Both the position numbers and the translations under genes were made by a program. Below are positions 36,479-46,411 of a stretch of DNA of 64,000 nucleotides, piece after piece. The stretch spans positions 1-64,000 of the forward strand of contig CADAIJ010000001.1 in the NCBI GenBank assembly GCA_902787955.1. Reading direction: 5' to 3'. Origin of the DNA: an uncultured Erysipelotrichaceae bacterium (GTDB taxonomy: Bacteria; Bacillota_I; Bacilli_A; RFN20; CAG-826). Under the pieces are notes generated by a model. That model was not told the DNA's origin. It saw nothing but the letters and a program-made list of their open reading frames with translations, and searched no databases. The stretch's first letter is position 1; every line of letters starts with the position of its first letter.

Positions 36479-37762
36479 TTAATTACCGCTGACTTCAGAA
36501 GTTTCTGTTTCTTCTTCGATAATTTCTCCAGTTGGTTCTAATGGAGCATAATCATCAAAGTTTGCTGGGAAAGTAACAATAGGATCATTGAAGTCAACAT
36601 CAGTGTTAAAGTTAAGCGATAAATCAACTTTTTGATAGTTCTTTTCATCAATTAATTCGTTATAGATAACGCCTACTTTTAAGTTAACATTTGCTAAGTA
36701 GAAATCTTTATCAAAGCTAACACCAAAATGGACATCAGCTTTTTCAAATCTCTTAAATGTTTCTTCAATACCTTTAGCGGTTTCTGGTGAAACTACACCT
36801 TTATCATCCACGCTATTCATTAAAACGATTTCTTTAATAGCATCTTTATCTAAGTTGATGTTTAAAGTGGTGATGTCGTTTGCATCTTTAATTAAGGTAA
36901 AATAATCTTTATAAAGATTAAGATAAGTTAAGACTTCGGTTTTAACACCATCGACTGAAGTATTAAAGCTAGTAACATCTGGGAAATCAATATTTGGTCT
37001 ATCTTTTTCTTCTAATGGTTGAAGAATTTTCTTTGGATAAGCTTGATCCATTTGCGAAACAAAAGTTAAAACCATATCTTCGGTAACTTGAGATGGATCT
37101 ATCTTATTCATTGATGCCACGATATATGTGAATAATGGCATGTTAAGACGAGCTAAAGCACTAAAGTCGATATTACTTCTATCAATATAAACGTTAGAAG
37201 AATCGAGATATAAGTTTAATAAAGCGTCTTTAACTTCATTAACTTCGACGTGAACTTCACTATGAAGTGGGGTTTCTTTTGGTTGACCAGCTTCATCATA
37301 ATCATGACTTTCATTAACTGTATCCACTTTAATATTTTTGGCATTTAAAAGAAGTTCTTCACCTAAACGAATATCGTTAAAAGAAGTATGAGTTCCTTTA
37401 TCACCAATATTCTTATAGGTAGCTTTATTGTTGATAGTGATATTTTCAATATCAACTTTTTGGGAATTGAGTAATCCGTCACTAAAAGTAGAGCTATCAA
37501 CCTTTCCTTTAAGTTCGAGTTTAGAAGTAAAGTTAACGCCTTTATCAAAGCTAGCTTCGTAAGATTTTTTCACACCATTACTGACATTATTAACTAATGT
37601 GACACGGTCATTTTCATCAGTCTTACTTCCTTGTTCAGTTGAGGTTTCACTTGGAATACTTTGACTTGAATTAGATGTATCAGTAGTCGATGTAGGATTA
37701 TTACCATTACACGCTGCTAGAAGAGTCATGGTAAGTGGTAAAATTAATAATTTTTTGTTCAT
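36479..37762 (-). CDS. Large secreted lipoprotein of unknown function
   Basis: The 427-residue protein has a type II signal peptide with lipobox LLAAC, a Thr/Ser-rich spacer (22-50), then about 370 residues dominated by alternating polar strands and helices. I know no matching family; the layout resembles LppX/LolA-like lipid-binding lipoproteins only loosely. GGAGG lies upstream of the ATG. It is divergent from fmt. Confidence 0.75.
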   Translation of the reverse strand: MNKKLLILPLTMTLLAACNGNNPTSTTDTSNSSQSIPSETSTEQGSKTDENDRVTLVNNVSNGVKKSYEASFDKGVNFTSKLELKGKVDSSTFSDGLLNSQKVDIENITINNKATYKNIGDKGTHTSFNDIRLGEELLLNAKNIKVDTVNESHDYDEAGQPKETPLHSEVHVEVNEVKDALLNLYLDSSNVYIDRSNIDFSALARLNMPLFTYIVASMNKIDPSQVTEDMVLTFVSQMDQAYPKKILQPLEEKDRPNIDFPDVTSFNTSVDGVKTEVLTYLNLYKDYFTLIKDANDITTLNINLDKDAIKEIVLMNSVDDKGVVSPETAKGIEETFKRFEKADVHFGVSFDKDFYLANVNLKVGVIYNELIDEKNYQKVDLSLNFNTDVDFNDPIVTFPANFDDYAPLEPTGEIIEEETETSEVSGN

Positions 37763-37871
37763 TTTATTGCCTCCGTCACTATATTATTGTCCTTTAAAAA
37801 TAGAATTCAACCCTTTTAGGAATATTTTTTCTTATCTACTTATTATATAAATATGGTAAAATTTAGCCATT

Positions 37872-38822
37872 ATGATAGTGCAAAACAAAGTTCAAAGTAA
37901 AAAAATCCGTATCCTTTATATGGGCACTCCTGAAATATCCGCGGTAACTTTAAAAATGCTTATTGAAGCAGGATATAATATCGTTGGTTTAATCGCTCAA
38001 GTTGATAAAGAAGTCGGGCGTAAACATATCCTTGAAAAGGTCCCAACTAAAGTAGTCGCTGAAGAATTTAATATCCCTGTTTATCAAGTGGAAAATATTA
38101 AAAATAATTACGAATTTGTTAAAGAAATTAATCCAGATTTAATTCTTACCTTGGCCTATGGCCAAATCATTCCTCAAGGTCTAATTGATATCCCTAAATA
38201 TGGATGCTTAAATCTCCATGGTTCAATCTTACCTAAATATCGAGGTGCTGCGCCTATTCAAAGAGCGATTTTAAATGGTGACTTAGAAACCGGAATCTCT
38301 TTAATGGAGATGGTGGATAAGATGGACGCTGGAAGAGTATATGCTGTTGAAAAAGTAAAGATTGAAGATAACGATAACTATACTTCTTTACAAGCTAAAC
38401 TCTCTTTAGCAGCCTTTAATGTCACTGATCATTATTTAGAACTTTATTTAAATGGTTTACTTCCAGGGGTGAAGCAAGATGAATCACTTGTTACTATCGC
38501 TAAAAAGATCAAACCAGAAGATGAACTTTTAACTAAAGAATTAAATGTTAAAGAATTCGTTAATAAGGTCCGTGCTTTAGCTATGGTACCAGGCGCTTAT
38601 ATTTTAGTTAATGATAAGAAAATTAAAGTTTTTGAAGCGGAAAAAGTTGATGATATTCCAAATGAAATAGTAGGGGAACTCATCTTTAAAAAAGGAGTCT
38701 ATTTAACCCTTAAAGATGGACTCGTTCACCTTAAACTTTTACAGCTCGAAGGTAAGAAAATTTTAGACGATAAAAGCTTTGCTAACGGTGGGAGAATTTT
38801 CGAACACGCAATCATTAATTAA
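37872..38822 (+). CDS. fmt: Methionyl-tRNA formyltransferase
   Basis: The 316-residue protein has the formyltransferase signatures YMGTPEISA, LNLHGSILPKYRGAAPIQRAI and the SLMEMVDKMDAG helix region, plus the C-terminal OB-like domain. It formylates Met-tRNA-fMet using 10-formyl-tetrahydrofolate. Its presence shows that formylated initiation is kept, which matters for the odd initiator tRNA at 4170. A TAAAAT ten bases before the ATG suggests a very short leader. Confidence 0.95.
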   Translation: MIVQNKVQSKKIRILYMGTPEISAVTLKMLIEAGYNIVGLIAQVDKEVGRKHILEKVPTKVVAEEFNIPVYQVENIKNNYEFVKEINPDLILTLAYGQIIPQGLIDIPKYGCLNLHGSILPKYRGAAPIQRAILNGDLETGISLMEMVDKMDAGRVYAVEKVKIEDNDNYTSLQAKLSLAAFNVTDHYLELYLNGLLPGVKQDESLVTIAKKIKPEDELLTKELNVKEFVNKVRALAMVPGAYILVNDKKIKVFEAEKVDDIPNEIVGELIFKKGVYLTLKDGLVHLKLLQLEGKKILDDKSFANGGRIFEHAIIN

Positions 38823-38850
38823 TATATATTAATAATAAAAGTAAAAAATT

Positions 38851-39183
38851 ATGATTAACTATAATAAATTTATCGATAGATGTGGCTATGTTATTAGCAT
38901 CATTTTAAGCGTGCTTTATGTTCCGTTTTTCCTTTACCGTCTCTTTAACGTAATCCTAACTAAAAACAAAAATAAAGGACATCTATTTTATCTAATCTTA
39001 ACGGTTATCCCAATTATCTCTACTATCCTATTTGTGTGCGATATCGTGAAAAGTGCTACCCATAAATATCCACCTAAAACACTCGTCGAGCTATTCACTA
39101 AAAACTACCGAGATGGTTCAAATAATAGTAACAATCATAATGATAAAGATGTAATCGATGTGGAAGCCGAAGTGGTGGACTAA
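38851..39183 (+). CDS. Small membrane protein
   Basis: The 110-residue product has two spans (about 12-33 and 44-65) and an acidic Asn-rich tail. It has no recognised family and no Shine-Dalgarno sequence. It lies 28 bp after fmt. Confidence 0.55.
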   Translation: MINYNKFIDRCGYVISIILSVLYVPFFLYRLFNVILTKNKNKGHLFYLILTVIPIISTILFVCDIVKSATHKYPPKTLVELFTKNYRDGSNNSNNHNDKDVIDVEAEVVD

Positions 39184-39257
39184 GTTAAAATAAGCCAATT
39201 AAAGAGAGAAAACTAATTAAGGTGAGGAATTACTCATCTTTTTTATTTATTAACTTA

Positions 39258-39292
39258 AAAGGCCCTAATTCAAACGAACTAGAGCCCTTTTT
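39258..39292. terminator. Bidirectional terminator between convergent units
   Basis: GGCCCTA and TAGAGCCC form a stem with A-rich and T-rich flanks on both sides. It serves both the fmt side and the zinc-ribbon operon side. Confidence 0.8.
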
Positions 39293-39307
39293 AAGATTAA
39301 GAATTAA

Positions 39308-39664
39308 TTATTTTTTCTTCTTTTCTTCTGGTGGGAAGAGATCCCATTCTGGGAATCCAGAGGCATAATCTTGTAAGTCTTCACTTAAAGTAGCGGATTC
39401 TTCCATCTTAGCGACTTCAGCTTGGAGTTGAGCAGCGAACTCGGCATCGAGATCATCGCCCATATCTAAACCTAAATCGCCTAAATCGTCACCTAATTCA
39501 GGAGCAGCTTCTGCTGCTGGAGCTTCTTCTACTGGAGCTTCTTCTACTGGAGCTTCTTGAGCAGGGGCTTCTTGAGCTGGAGCGCCGGCTAAATCTGCAC
39601 CGCAGAATTCACATTTGGTGGCGCCATCTTCGATAGGTGCGCCGCATTGTGGACAGGTTGCCAT
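39308..39664 (-). CDS. Zinc-ribbon protein with Ala/Pro/Glu linker
   Basis: The 118-residue protein opens with a zinc ribbon (CPQCG and CEFCG), has tandem APAQE/APVEE repeats (about 28-52), and an acidic helical tail ending in KKKK. It is the last gene of the five-gene operon whose first gene is at 44445. It is probably an adaptor for the SPFH assembly. Shine-Dalgarno AGGAGG precedes it. Confidence 0.8.
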   Translation of the reverse strand: MATCPQCGAPIEDGATKCEFCGADLAGAPAQEAPAQEAPVEEAPVEEAPAAEAAPELGDDLGDLGLDMGDDLDAEFAAQLQAEVAKMEESATLSEDLQDYASGFPEWDLFPPEEKKKK

Positions 39665-39683
39665 ATTCTATTTTCCTCCTAAA

Positions 39684-41405
39684 TTATAAAACGATTACTT
39701 CGTTTTCGGCTTCGTTTGCTAAGAAGTCTTCAACAGTCTTATTAGCGATTGCTCTGGCATCGAGAGCTTTATTAAGTCTATCAATGTTACGATTCTTTTG
39801 AGTGTCATAGTAACGGTTGACAGCTTCTCTTAAGTCTTCATTAGCTTTTCTCATCTTCTTAGCTTTACTAAGTTTAGAAAGACCGATGAATAATGGGATT
39901 AAAGCAAGGAAGAATAAGCAGCAGAGAATAATACCAGTTTTCTTGGTCTTTTCTGCTTCTTCATCAGTGATAGAATCGAGAGTTTTCTTCTTCGCATCAT
40001 TATATTGTCTAGATAATTCAGCGATTAATTCTTCTCTATTTTCACCGTTTTCGGTTTGAGCGACAAAGTTGAAGGAAGTACCGACATTACCGGTAACCTT
40101 ACCTGGTTCAACGATTGTTAAGTCGATGACTTGTGGATATTCACCTTTAGTCGCGGTAACGAATTCATTAAAGGCGTTAGAGATGTAACCACCCATTAAC
40201 ATAAGAGCAGTCTTTTTAGCAGAAATATCTGCTTCTCCACCGGTGATGGATTCTCTTAAACGTTGAGCGAAGTCGACTGGTTGGTCTTTTCTTCTTGAAA
40301 GGTAGATAGCGTCCATTTCGATATGGGCTTTATCTTCATCACCTTTATGTTTCTTAACGAGTTCAAGATAAGTTTCTTCATCACGAAGTGGTTCTTCGTC
40401 TTCATCGTATCTTTCAACTAATTTCATGAGTTGATCATCGATGTCAGCGATAAGTTTCTTCTTATCAACTTCGGTATTAACGATTTCTTTGAAGTAATGT
40501 TTAATACCATCTTCACTTTCCGAAGCGCCGATACGGGAAACATAATTGTTAATTTGTGGGTATTGTGGACAAATTTCTTTTAAAGCGACAAATGATTCAT
40601 CTTGAGATTCATAACATTTGCTTTGGAAGAAGTTGAGCCAATACGCTCTTTGTTCTTCACCAAAGTGAGCATTTTCGGAAATAAGTTCATCCATCCAGTG
40701 GTTGATGTGGTCACGGCAGATGTTATCTTTATCATAACCAAAGACGCCGTTAGCGTAAGCATCAACATAAGCAATGATGGATTTCTTCATCTTTCTTGGA
40801 TCTTGGAAAGAGAAGTAGAGATTTAACCATTTGAAGGTTGCATCAGTTGGTTCTTTACCACCTTGAGCACGACCGGCGCTAACACGGCGGGTAATTAAAG
40901 CGAATAATAAACAAGTTTTTTCTTTATTTCTAGCGAAGGCTTCTTGAACCGCACGATTAGCTAAAGATTTGTTATCACTAATCCAAGCCGCTAAAGCAAT
41001 AAGAGCAGGAGCTAACCAATATTTTGGTGCGCTGATCATTAATTCTTCAGTACATTTAGAAATAGTGTTTTTGGTAATTAAGCCAAGGTCAGTGGCTTGA
41101 AGAATACCAAGCATATAAGCACGAACTTGCTTATGAGTACCGAATTTAGCTTCGAGTTCTTGTCTAACACGAACAATTTCGGTAAGAGCAGCTTGATAAG
41201 CCGCGGTGAGTTTGGCTTGTCTTTCCATCTCTTTAAGTTGTTTCTTAATGAGATCGATTTCATTCATTGTTTGTCGTCTAACACGTTCAAGATTTTGGTC
41301 GACAACGGCAATGTTACGGTTAACGATATCTACATTTCTATTAACCGTGTCAATTGCACGAAGTACTGGACTAAGATCAACGGTAGCTTGTACATAGTCT
41401 GCCAT
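39684..41405 (-). CDS. Coiled-coil protein with a late membrane span
   Basis: The 573-residue protein has a coiled coil at about 10-75, a mostly helical central region (80-330), a beta-rich part (370-470), one membrane span at about 492-512 (IILCCLFFLALIPLFIGL), and a charged tail. I recognise no family. Its operon partners are zinc-ribbon and SPFH proteins, so it may span the membrane and anchor their assembly. Shine-Dalgarno AGGAGG. Confidence 0.75.
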   Translation of the reverse strand: MADYVQATVDLSPVLRAIDTVNRNVDIVNRNIAVVDQNLERVRRQTMNEIDLIKKQLKEMERQAKLTAAYQAALTEIVRVRQELEAKFGTHKQVRAYMLGILQATDLGLITKNTISKCTEELMISAPKYWLAPALIALAAWISDNKSLANRAVQEAFARNKEKTCLLFALITRRVSAGRAQGGKEPTDATFKWLNLYFSFQDPRKMKKSIIAYVDAYANGVFGYDKDNICRDHINHWMDELISENAHFGEEQRAYWLNFFQSKCYESQDESFVALKEICPQYPQINNYVSRIGASESEDGIKHYFKEIVNTEVDKKKLIADIDDQLMKLVERYDEDEEPLRDEETYLELVKKHKGDEDKAHIEMDAIYLSRRKDQPVDFAQRLRESITGGEADISAKKTALMLMGGYISNAFNEFVTATKGEYPQVIDLTIVEPGKVTGNVGTSFNFVAQTENGENREELIAELSRQYNDAKKKTLDSITDEEAEKTKKTGIILCCLFFLALIPLFIGLSKLSKAKKMRKANEDLREAVNRYYDTQKNRNIDRLNKALDARAIANKTVEDFLANEAENEVIVL

Positions 41406-41479
41406 TTTTATCCTCCTTATTATTAAATAGCAAATTAATTTTTTTATTATTTAAGCACTAACTGCTTTTATAACCTTTA

Positions 41480-42301
41480 TTAGCCTTGTTTCATACCCGC
41501 TTCATAAGCGGCTTTAACTTTGGCATAACCTCCTACAAACTTCGCTCTTAAGGCGTCATCTTTAATATTTTTAAAGATCTTTTCAAGTGGTAGGATGACA
41601 TCTTTATAAATACGATCAACTTTGGTCTTTAAGTACCAGTTTTTAGTGAGTAAAGGACTTTCTGGGTTCTTTAAGCACATCGTATATAAAGCGTATGCGG
41701 TCTTAGGGGTTGGTCCAAGAGCGACGATTTGTTCATATAATGAGGCGATTTTTGGGGTGAACCATTCAAAATCTTTTCTCATCATGATGTTGACTGGGGA
41801 GAATGATTCCGTAAAATCAACAACTTCTTTTGGATCATCATACTCTAAGAATTTAGCGAGTAATTGTTCTTCGAAGGCTCCTGTATGATGGATGGTCTTT
41901 GCGCATAATTGTTTGAATAATTCTTCATCTTCCACTTCAAATTCCGCTTCAGGAAGAACTTCATCAAAGACTTGATCAAAGGCTTTAGTGTTTTTAGTTG
42001 CGGCTGAGAACGCTTTGTAATAGTTAACAAAGAATAATGCTGTAACGTTATTTTTGGAAACAGCAAGAACTCTTTCGCCACAGTTTTTAGCAGAGTCAAA
42101 GTTCCCGTTAAGGAATTGTCTCATGCCTTCATCTAAAGCAGTTTGAACTTCGATACCGCCTGAATTATGTGGCTTTGGAATAAGTCCAGAGTTACCACAA
42201 TACATACAGTTGTATCTTCTTGTTTTCATGACTTCCCTAGTGGCGTCGATAGGGGCGCCACAGGAAGCACATAATAATAATTGAGTTTCTTGATTAGCCA
42301 T
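41480..42301 (-). CDS. N-terminal zinc-ribbon protein with TPR-like helices
   Basis: The 273-residue product starts with a zinc ribbon (CASCG at 12-16, CMYCG near 33-37) and continues as an all-helical, TPR-like region in which residues 55-100 resemble paired-helix repeats. There is no membrane span. It is the third gene of the operon. Similar zinc-ribbon-plus-helix proteins accompany YdjI-type SPFH proteins. Confidence 0.7.
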   Translation of the reverse strand: MANQETQLLLCASCGAPIDATREVMKTRRYNCMYCGNSGLIPKPHNSGGIEVQTALDEGMRQFLNGNFDSAKNCGERVLAVSKNNVTALFFVNYYKAFSAATKNTKAFDQVFDEVLPEAEFEVEDEELFKQLCAKTIHHTGAFEEQLLAKFLEYDDPKEVVDFTESFSPVNIMMRKDFEWFTPKIASLYEQIVALGPTPKTAYALYTMCLKNPESPLLTKNWYLKTKVDRIYKDVILPLEKIFKNIKDDALRAKFVGGYAKVKAAYEAGMKQG

Positions 42302-42319
42302 AAATTGCTCTTTCTAATT

Positions 42320-43042
42320 CTATCTAGTAGAAAGTAAGATTTGGTTACGTGTAGTTAGAATGTTATTAGCGACTTTAATAGCTTTTAAAACTTCTTCTTT
42401 TTCGACGTTAGCGTTAAGCATATCTTGAACGACGTTAATTTGATCTTCAAATTGCTTATCGTATTCTTGAGTATGTTCGTTACCAGCGCTTGAAGAGTTA
42501 TTAACTCTTTGGCGAAGTTTAATGAGTTCGGCTTTAACTTCTGGATCTTCAGCTTGGTTAGAAACTGCGCTAACTTTAACGAAGACAAGTTTAAGATCTC
42601 TCATTTGTTCTTCACGTTTCATATCGTTAGCTTGAACTTTACTGAAACGTTTAATGAAGATAAATGCTAAAGCAACATAAGCTAAGAGAAGTAAAACGTT
42701 AAGAACAACTGCAGGAATAACACCACCTTGTTCGGAGGTATTAACGATCATGAAGATAATACCAAGAAGGAGAGTGAATCCCATGTATAGGGCTGTAACA
42801 CCATATAAACCGTTTAAGGTATGACCAGAAAGACGGTTTTTAATTGGGATAAACATTAAGCCAAGTAAAACGAGGAAAGAGAGCATAATGAATCCATAAG
42901 AGATCCATAATGTTGCTCTTGTATTATCAATTTTTACTGCAGCAAGAATGATAACCCAGAAGACAATGTTAAAGGCTAAAGCACCGATACCAACGATAAG
43001 TTTACCGGTATTACCTTGTAAAAATTTTCCAAATTTATCCAT
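42320..43042 (-). CDS. Four-span membrane protein with cytoplasmic coiled tail
   Basis: The 240-residue protein has four spans (about 14-34, 46-66, 80-101, 110-130) and a cytoplasmic helical tail (135-240). No family is recognised. It lies between the SPFH gene and the TPR-like gene in the operon and could be the membrane tether. Confidence 0.7.
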   Translation of the reverse strand: MDKFGKFLQGNTGKLIVGIGALAFNIVFWVIILAAVKIDNTRATLWISYGFIMLSFLVLLGLMFIPIKNRLSGHTLNGLYGVTALYMGFTLLLGIIFMIVNTSEQGGVIPAVVLNVLLLLAYVALAFIFIKRFSKVQANDMKREEQMRDLKLVFVKVSAVSNQAEDPEVKAELIKLRQRVNNSSSAGNEHTQEYDKQFEDQINVVQDMLNANVEKEEVLKAIKVANNILTTRNQILLSTR

Positions 43043-43071
43043 ATATATTATTCCTTATATATTTATATTTA

Positions 43072-44445
43072 TTATCCGAGTTTAGTACCGCATGCACCGC
43101 AGAACTTAGCACCTGCTGGAAGTTCAGCGCCGCAGTTTGGGCAGTGAGCAGTTTGTGGAGCGCCAACAGGTTGACCGCAGCCTCCACAGAATTTAGCACC
43201 TGGAGCAAGTGGAGCGCCACAATTTGGACAATGAGCAGCTTCTTCTACTTTACTTCCGCATGCGCCACAGAATTTAGCACCGGCTGGAAGAGGTGCGCCA
43301 CAGTTCTTACAATTTGTGCCACCTTGTTGAGCAGGATTAGCAGCGTTAACACCAGCAGCACCTGGAGCCATTTGACCCATTTGTTGACCTGGCATACCAC
43401 CGGCTGGGTGAGCTTGACCCATGGTTTGTTGAGCCATACCACCAAAAGCTTGACCCATGCCAGCGCCCATACCAAGACCCATACCTAAGCCCATACCAGC
43501 GCCCATGAAACCACCGATTTGGCCTTGGTTTCCAGCAGCTGTTTGCATAGCTTTGTAGGCTTGTTCATCTTGATATGTATATCCTTCACGAGCACGAGCA
43601 CGAGCCATCGCTGTGGATTCGAACTCTTTGTCGAGGTAGGATTGTAAACGTTCTTGATAACGAGCTAAGTCTTCATCTGGGACGGTAATGTTTTCAATCG
43701 CAAATGTATCAAGAGTAATAGCGAATTCTTTGAAATATGGATCCATATCGGCTTTAAGACGTTTGGATAATTCGTCTTTATAAGCAGCGATTTCAAGGAA
43801 TTGAATTCCTGGGATACCATTAGCTGGGTCGCCCTTTAAAGCTTTCGCGATTCTATCGGAAAGTAAAGAAGCGATATCAGTCTTCATAAGTTCAGCGAAT
43901 TCTTGTGGAGTAACACAATCTTTACCGTTTGGAACTTTCTTTAAGAATTCCATGCATTGTTCAGCGGTTAAATCATCGTTAGAGATTCTCGCACCGAAAC
44001 CACCAAAGGCTCTAAAGTGAATGATAGAACCGGTTTGTTGGTCGATAAATTGAGTTGCACCATTAGTACCGAATTTTAAGTTACGGAATGGTTTTAAGTT
44101 AATGTAATAGATTTGATAGTGGTAGTGACTACCTTTTGAACCATCAGCGCCTTTAACTGCCGCATTTTCAAAAGTACGTGCAAACTTCCACGCGGAGTTA
44201 TTGCCTTCTTTAAAGTCCCATTTACCTTCTGGAAGTGGGATAAATTGACCCTCGTTATTTAAAACTGCGAGCCAGCCAGGTGCAACGTGGATTTCAGCTT
44301 GGTTAGAGAAATCTTCTGTTGGGTGACGAACGCAAACGAGTTCAGCAAGTTCTGGATCATCTGGATACCAGTTGATATCTTCGATTGTTTTGGCTTGTGA
44401 AAGCTTCTTGTCCCAAAAACCTGCAAGTTTTTGTAAAATACCCAT
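43072..44445 (-). CDS. SPFH-domain protein with three C-terminal zinc ribbons (YdjI-like)
   Basis: The 457-residue protein has an N-terminal SPFH/virion-core-like domain (about 1-285), a Gly/Met/Gln-rich linker (300-370), and three zinc ribbons of form C-x2-CG-A-P-L-P-A-G-A-K-F-C-x2-CG. It resembles Bacillus subtilis YdjI, which acts in a PspA-linked membrane-stress complex. It leads the operon, with AGGAGG and a promoter at 44494-44523. It probably forms a large membrane-bound scaffold to which the other zinc-ribbon proteins bind. Confidence 0.85.
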   Translation of the reverse strand: MGILQKLAGFWDKKLSQAKTIEDINWYPDDPELAELVCVRHPTEDFSNQAEIHVAPGWLAVLNNEGQFIPLPEGKWDFKEGNNSAWKFARTFENAAVKGADGSKGSHYHYQIYYINLKPFRNLKFGTNGATQFIDQQTGSIIHFRAFGGFGARISNDDLTAEQCMEFLKKVPNGKDCVTPQEFAELMKTDIASLLSDRIAKALKGDPANGIPGIQFLEIAAYKDELSKRLKADMDPYFKEFAITLDTFAIENITVPDEDLARYQERLQSYLDKEFESTAMARARAREGYTYQDEQAYKAMQTAAGNQGQIGGFMGAGMGLGMGLGMGAGMGQAFGGMAQQTMGQAHPAGGMPGQQMGQMAPGAAGVNAANPAQQGGTNCKNCGAPLPAGAKFCGACGSKVEEAAHCPNCGAPLAPGAKFCGGCGQPVGAPQTAHCPNCGAELPAGAKFCGACGTKLG

Positions 44446-44493
44446 TAATTAGGTCCTCCTTAATTATGTTATGCAATAAATGCCTATATCTAA

Positions 44494-44523
44494 AATATAA
44501 CCAAATTAGCTTTGCGCGGTCAA
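44494..44523 (-). promoter_or_regulatory. Promoter of the SPFH/zinc-ribbon operon
   Basis: On the minus strand TTGACC (44518-44523) and TATATT (44494-44499) are 18 bp apart. Confidence 0.65.
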
Positions 44524-44648
44524 TATAATAAATGTAAGCGTATGCATATATATGTAATTAGAATAGAAATAGAAGCGCTAAAAAAGTGCTTTAAGCAGTA
44601 AAAAATACTAAAATTGCATTATTTATTCGATATAATCGCTATTTTAAA

Positions 44649-45158
44649 TTAGATAATCTTAATTTTGCTTTCATCGTATTTATCTTTGATTTTACCTTTA
44701 TCGTTTTCACTAGGATAACCAAGATAAATCGCGGAGAATGGAGTTCGACTAAGAGGCATATTTAAAGCCTTTTGAATAGCTTTAATGTGGCTTTTATTTG
44801 GATAGATTGCGCACCAAACAGAGCCAAGTCCTAAGTCGGTCGCGGCGAGCAAGATATTTTCAGTAGAGGAAGCTAAATCAAGCGCGGCGAGTTCTTTCGC
44901 AAACGGAATAGTTTTAAGTTCGTTGATACAAGGGATAATGATAACAGGGGATTTATATTTCCCAAACTGCATATTATCGATAACTTTTTGTTTAGTTTCT
45001 TCATCTTTAATTACGTAATAAAACCAAGGTCTACGGTCCACTGCGGAAGGGGAGGCCATCGCTGCGTGCATAAGTTTATCAATAATTTCATCAGTAATTT
45101 CTTTATCAGAGAATGAACGAACTGATCTTCTAACTCTAATTGTTTCAAGTGTTTCCAT
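44649..45158 (-). CDS. Nitroreductase-family protein
   Basis: The 169-residue FMN-binding fold starts with the family-typical TIRVRRSVRSFSDKEI and has MAAPS-like MASPSAVDRRPW and LLAATDLGLGSVWCAIYP. It probably reduces nitroaromatics or flavin substrates with NAD(P)H. It stands alone and carries a GGGAG sequence before the start. Confidence 0.92.
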   Translation of the reverse strand: METLETIRVRRSVRSFSDKEITDEIIDKLMHAAMASPSAVDRRPWFYYVIKDEETKQKVIDNMQFGKYKSPVIIIPCINELKTIPFAKELAALDLASSTENILLAATDLGLGSVWCAIYPNKSHIKAIQKALNMPLSRTPFSAIYLGYPSENDKGKIKDKYDESKIKII

Positions 45159-45217
45159 AATCTATCTCCCTCTTTTTTAACTATATTTTTATATTAATTA
45201 GTTCTTAAAATTTGATA

Positions 45218-45242
45218 AAGAAAAAAGAGGGATGGCCCTCTT
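45218..45242 (-). terminator. Terminator of the 45267-46292 gene
   Basis: AAGAGGG and CCCTCTT form a 7-bp stem with a 4-base loop, then TTTTTTC on the minus strand. Confidence 0.9.
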
Positions 45243-45266
45243 AATTCTTCTAATTATTATAATAAA

Positions 45267-46292
45267 TTATAATTCGTATGGTGAAAGATAGATGCTAACA
45301 GTCCATTTAGGCATCTTAACTGCGAAGGAAAGTGCCTCACAATATTCTGGAACTTTACTACCTTCAATATCGCCATCATTCTTTTCCGCGAATGAATCCA
45401 TGCTTCTATTATTGAAGTACCAATATAAACCAAAGCCATCTTTTAGTTTTAAGCTAAATAAAGCTTGATCACCTTGTTTTACACTTGTTGGCATTACTGA
45501 ATTCTCAACATCTAAAAAGTCGGATAAGTTTGGATAATAAGACCATTCTAAGCTGTATTCGACACTAACTTCTGGTTTATTATCAGTTAATGTCACTTTT
45601 AAAGAGATATCTCTAGTCACTTCCTTAAGTGGGTAAGAAACGCACCAATAGCCATATTCAATCTCGTTTTCGTGATAACCATTAGCCTCATAACATTCAA
45701 AGACTTGGTTAACTCTTTTCGCACTATCATAGACATAAACATCAAATCTCATATCCGTGCTATAGGTTTCACCAGAAGTTAAACCTAAGATTAGATAGTC
45801 ATTATTTGCTTCAAATTCGACTTTATAAGATGACTTTTCTTCTCTTCCAGTTGTGAAGTAAGTTAAAGCTAAAACGAAGTCTTTATTAGGCACTTTGAAT
45901 GTGGTGGTGCCAACCTTAGAGCCTTCTTCTTTCTTAGTGAAAGTATAGAATAAATCATTAACTTGAAGTCTAGTATACTTAATATAAGTATCATTATAGA
46001 AAGTAACATCTAAACTAACTTCTTCACCTGGTTTATAAGCTTTAGTTTTATCTAAGTCTAAAAGTTCAGTGGCTTTATAAGAATAAATGACATCGAGTAA
46101 ATGAACTTCGCTAGGAGTTTCACTTGTTACCGATGTTCCTTCACTAGTGGTCTCACTTGTCACAGAAGTAGTTTCAGTAGAGGTGTCTATAGAACTATCT
46201 TCACTTCCTTTTGAAATTGATTCAGGGCTTGGATTACCTCCACAAGACACTAAGCTAAAGACCATGAAGGGAATTAAATATATTTTTTTCAT
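45267..46292 (-). CDS. Secreted lipoprotein of unknown function
   Basis: The 341-residue product has a lipobox (LVSCG), a Ser/Thr/Glu-rich spacer of TSVTSE type, then about 280 residues of beta-rich, Ig-like sequence. No family is recognised. The spacer style is the same as in the endonuclease lipoprotein at 30328. Confidence 0.75.
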   Translation of the reverse strand: MKKIYLIPFMVFSLVSCGGNPSPESISKGSEDSSIDTSTETTSVTSETTSEGTSVTSETPSEVHLLDVIYSYKATELLDLDKTKAYKPGEEVSLDVTFYNDTYIKYTRLQVNDLFYTFTKKEEGSKVGTTTFKVPNKDFVLALTYFTTGREEKSSYKVEFEANNDYLILGLTSGETYSTDMRFDVYVYDSAKRVNQVFECYEANGYHENEIEYGYWCVSYPLKEVTRDISLKVTLTDNKPEVSVEYSLEWSYYPNLSDFLDVENSVMPTSVKQGDQALFSLKLKDGFGLYWYFNNRSMDSFAEKNDGDIEGSKVPEYCEALSFAVKMPKWTVSIYLSPYEL

Positions 46293-46362
46293 AATTTACT
46301 AATTAGTCTCCTTTTCCAAATAAGTATTCTAGCACACTTATTATAAATAAGAATAAAAATAA

Positions 46363-46386
46363 TAAAGGCCCTAACTAAGTAGAGCC
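46363..46386 (-). terminator. Terminator of the MgtC gene
   Basis: GGCTCTA and TAGGGCC pair with one mismatch and are followed by TTTATT. Confidence 0.7.
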
Positions 46387-46411
46387 ATCATATTTAATTA
46401 GTTATGCAAGA

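Noticed and set aside
43144..43488. Ser/Thr-rich plus-strand frames opposite the zinc ribbons
   Set aside because: They are by-products of the Gly/Ala/Cys-rich repeats of the SPFH gene on the other strand.
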